Assembly (NCBI GenBank): GCA_024701455.1
Contig: JABXYP010000001.1
Span: 438,001 to 502,000, forward strand
Direction: 5' to 3'
Length of the DNA: 64,000 nt
From: Bacillus sp. A301a_S52
Lineage (GTDB): Bacteria; Bacillota; Bacilli; Bacillales; Salisediminibacteriaceae
In this document: positions 63,464 to 64,000 of the stretch, piece after piece
Layout of the letters: each line of letters starts with the position of its first letter
How positions within the stretch are numbered: the first letter of the stretch is position 1
Translations under genes and position numbers: made by a program
Notes under the pieces: generated by a model
Seen by the model: only the letters and a program-made list of their open reading frames with translations
The model's database searches: none
Told to the model about the DNA's origin: nothing

Positions 63464-64000
63464 GCATACTCTCTCCTAATATTTACATTGATCTTTATTT
63501 AGTAAAATCAAGTCATTACTTTCGTGTACCTGTCGTCATTTTGAAGTCGCTAGCAGCATTTCTTTTCAATGTGATTATTCATTTTCTTATTTCTTATTTG
63601 ACTTCATCATAAGCCATATAACTTCTAATAAAAATAGATTATCCAATTGAAACATGCACTATTTTGCTATTTCCTAAAATGCCGTTTCGTGATGTTATCC
63701 TTCTCAGGCATCCTTTCATCAGATAAACTTAATAAAGATAATTAGGGGATAAATACAACAAGTGTTATATTTAGGGGGTTGATAGTCCCCACCTCAACGG
63801 ATAGGGGGGAACGTTTAATCAGAGTGGCGCCGAGATGCCATCTGAATTCTCGATGTTTCAGCTGACTGAAAACAAGTTCGCAAAAATGAAGGTCGCTGTG
63901 AAGGCAGTCTGAAGATGGCGAAAGGCTTTTTGGCAAAGAAAAAGATGAAAATACGTTTCAACGTGCACATAGTGGTGAGCTTGAGGAAATAAATAGACGA
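63464..64000. other. Upstream region of the sugar cluster, no gene supported
   Basis: Should hold the promoter of the ThuA-like gene, but no site stands out. From about 63770 the sequence becomes GC-richer; a plus-strand stretch (63852-63920) reads MFQLTENKFAKMKVAVKAV then a stop, without a ribosome site. I see nothing else I can support. Confidence 0.4.

Noticed and set aside
63742..63936. 64-codon minus-strand ORF near the right edge
   Set aside because: No ribosome site and no family resemblance.
1..64000. tRNA or rRNA genes, prophage or integrase genes
   Set aside because: None was recognised on reading both strands; a covariance-model scan would be needed to exclude short RNAs fully.

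Overview
The window looks like chromosome of a low-GC Gram-positive spore former of the Bacillaceae, probably an alkaliphilic or haloalkaliphilic soil or soda-lake type. The reasons are strong AGGAGG-type ribosome sites, Fur boxes of the Bacillus type, a complete bacillibactin locus in the B. subtilis gene order, a CotH-family protein, AzlCD, and an Erm(D)/Erm(34)-like methylase. The species cannot be named from sequence alone.

Layout. 1-4553 (minus): one operon of polyphosphate polymerase-like (VTC) protein, DUF4956 membrane protein, CotH-like protein, response regulator and a histidine kinase cut by the window edge. 4999-6573: a small STAS-like protein and a KAS III-like enzyme with altered catalytic residues. 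6570-7700: gene-free DNA with a MITE-like element, dispersed repeats and a folded-RNA candidate. 7710-8789: secreted pectate lyase. 8816-10226: inducible-type erm gene with its leader peptide and terminator-rich leader. 10229-12041: YoaP-like acetyltransferase and AraC/GyrI regulator.

12180-31484 is an iron island: Fur box, Btr regulator, five tandem 21-bp repeats, Fur box, FeuABC-type uptake genes, BesA esterase, a Fur box inside a 33-bp perfect palindrome, dhbACEBF, mbtH and sfp. Together these make, export-independently reimport and hydrolyse a bacillibactin-type catecholate siderophore; the transport ATPase is not here. 31500-32700 is a decayed IS1380-family insertion with two inverted GC-rich repeats. 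32827-37324: PTS regulator and lactose/cellobiose-type IIA, a 29-codon small ORF, IIB and IIC. 37760-46014: chemotaxis receptor, Q-rich membrane protein, ChrA, three lipoproteins and an acetyltransferase.

46038-50653 holds hisS preceded by a histidine-rich leader peptide and terminator, then a Fur-box-linked methyltransferase/saccharopine-dehydrogenase-like pair divergent from a LuxR-type regulator. 50656-58000 holds XRE-cupin/AzlCD, MATE/MerR, a pentapeptide-repeat protein and an ABC-2 exporter with PadR. 58273-58806 is an array of three related single-span micro-proteins, one with a nonsense codon. 59395-63463 is a sugar catabolic cluster (ThuA-like, two Gfo/Idh/MocA dehydrogenases, a sugar isomerase/epimerase).

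The strongest candidates for something undescribed are the his-leader attenuator in front of hisS, the micro-protein array, the 21-bp periodic repeats beside btr/feuA, and the Fur-linked methyltransferase/dehydrogenase pair.
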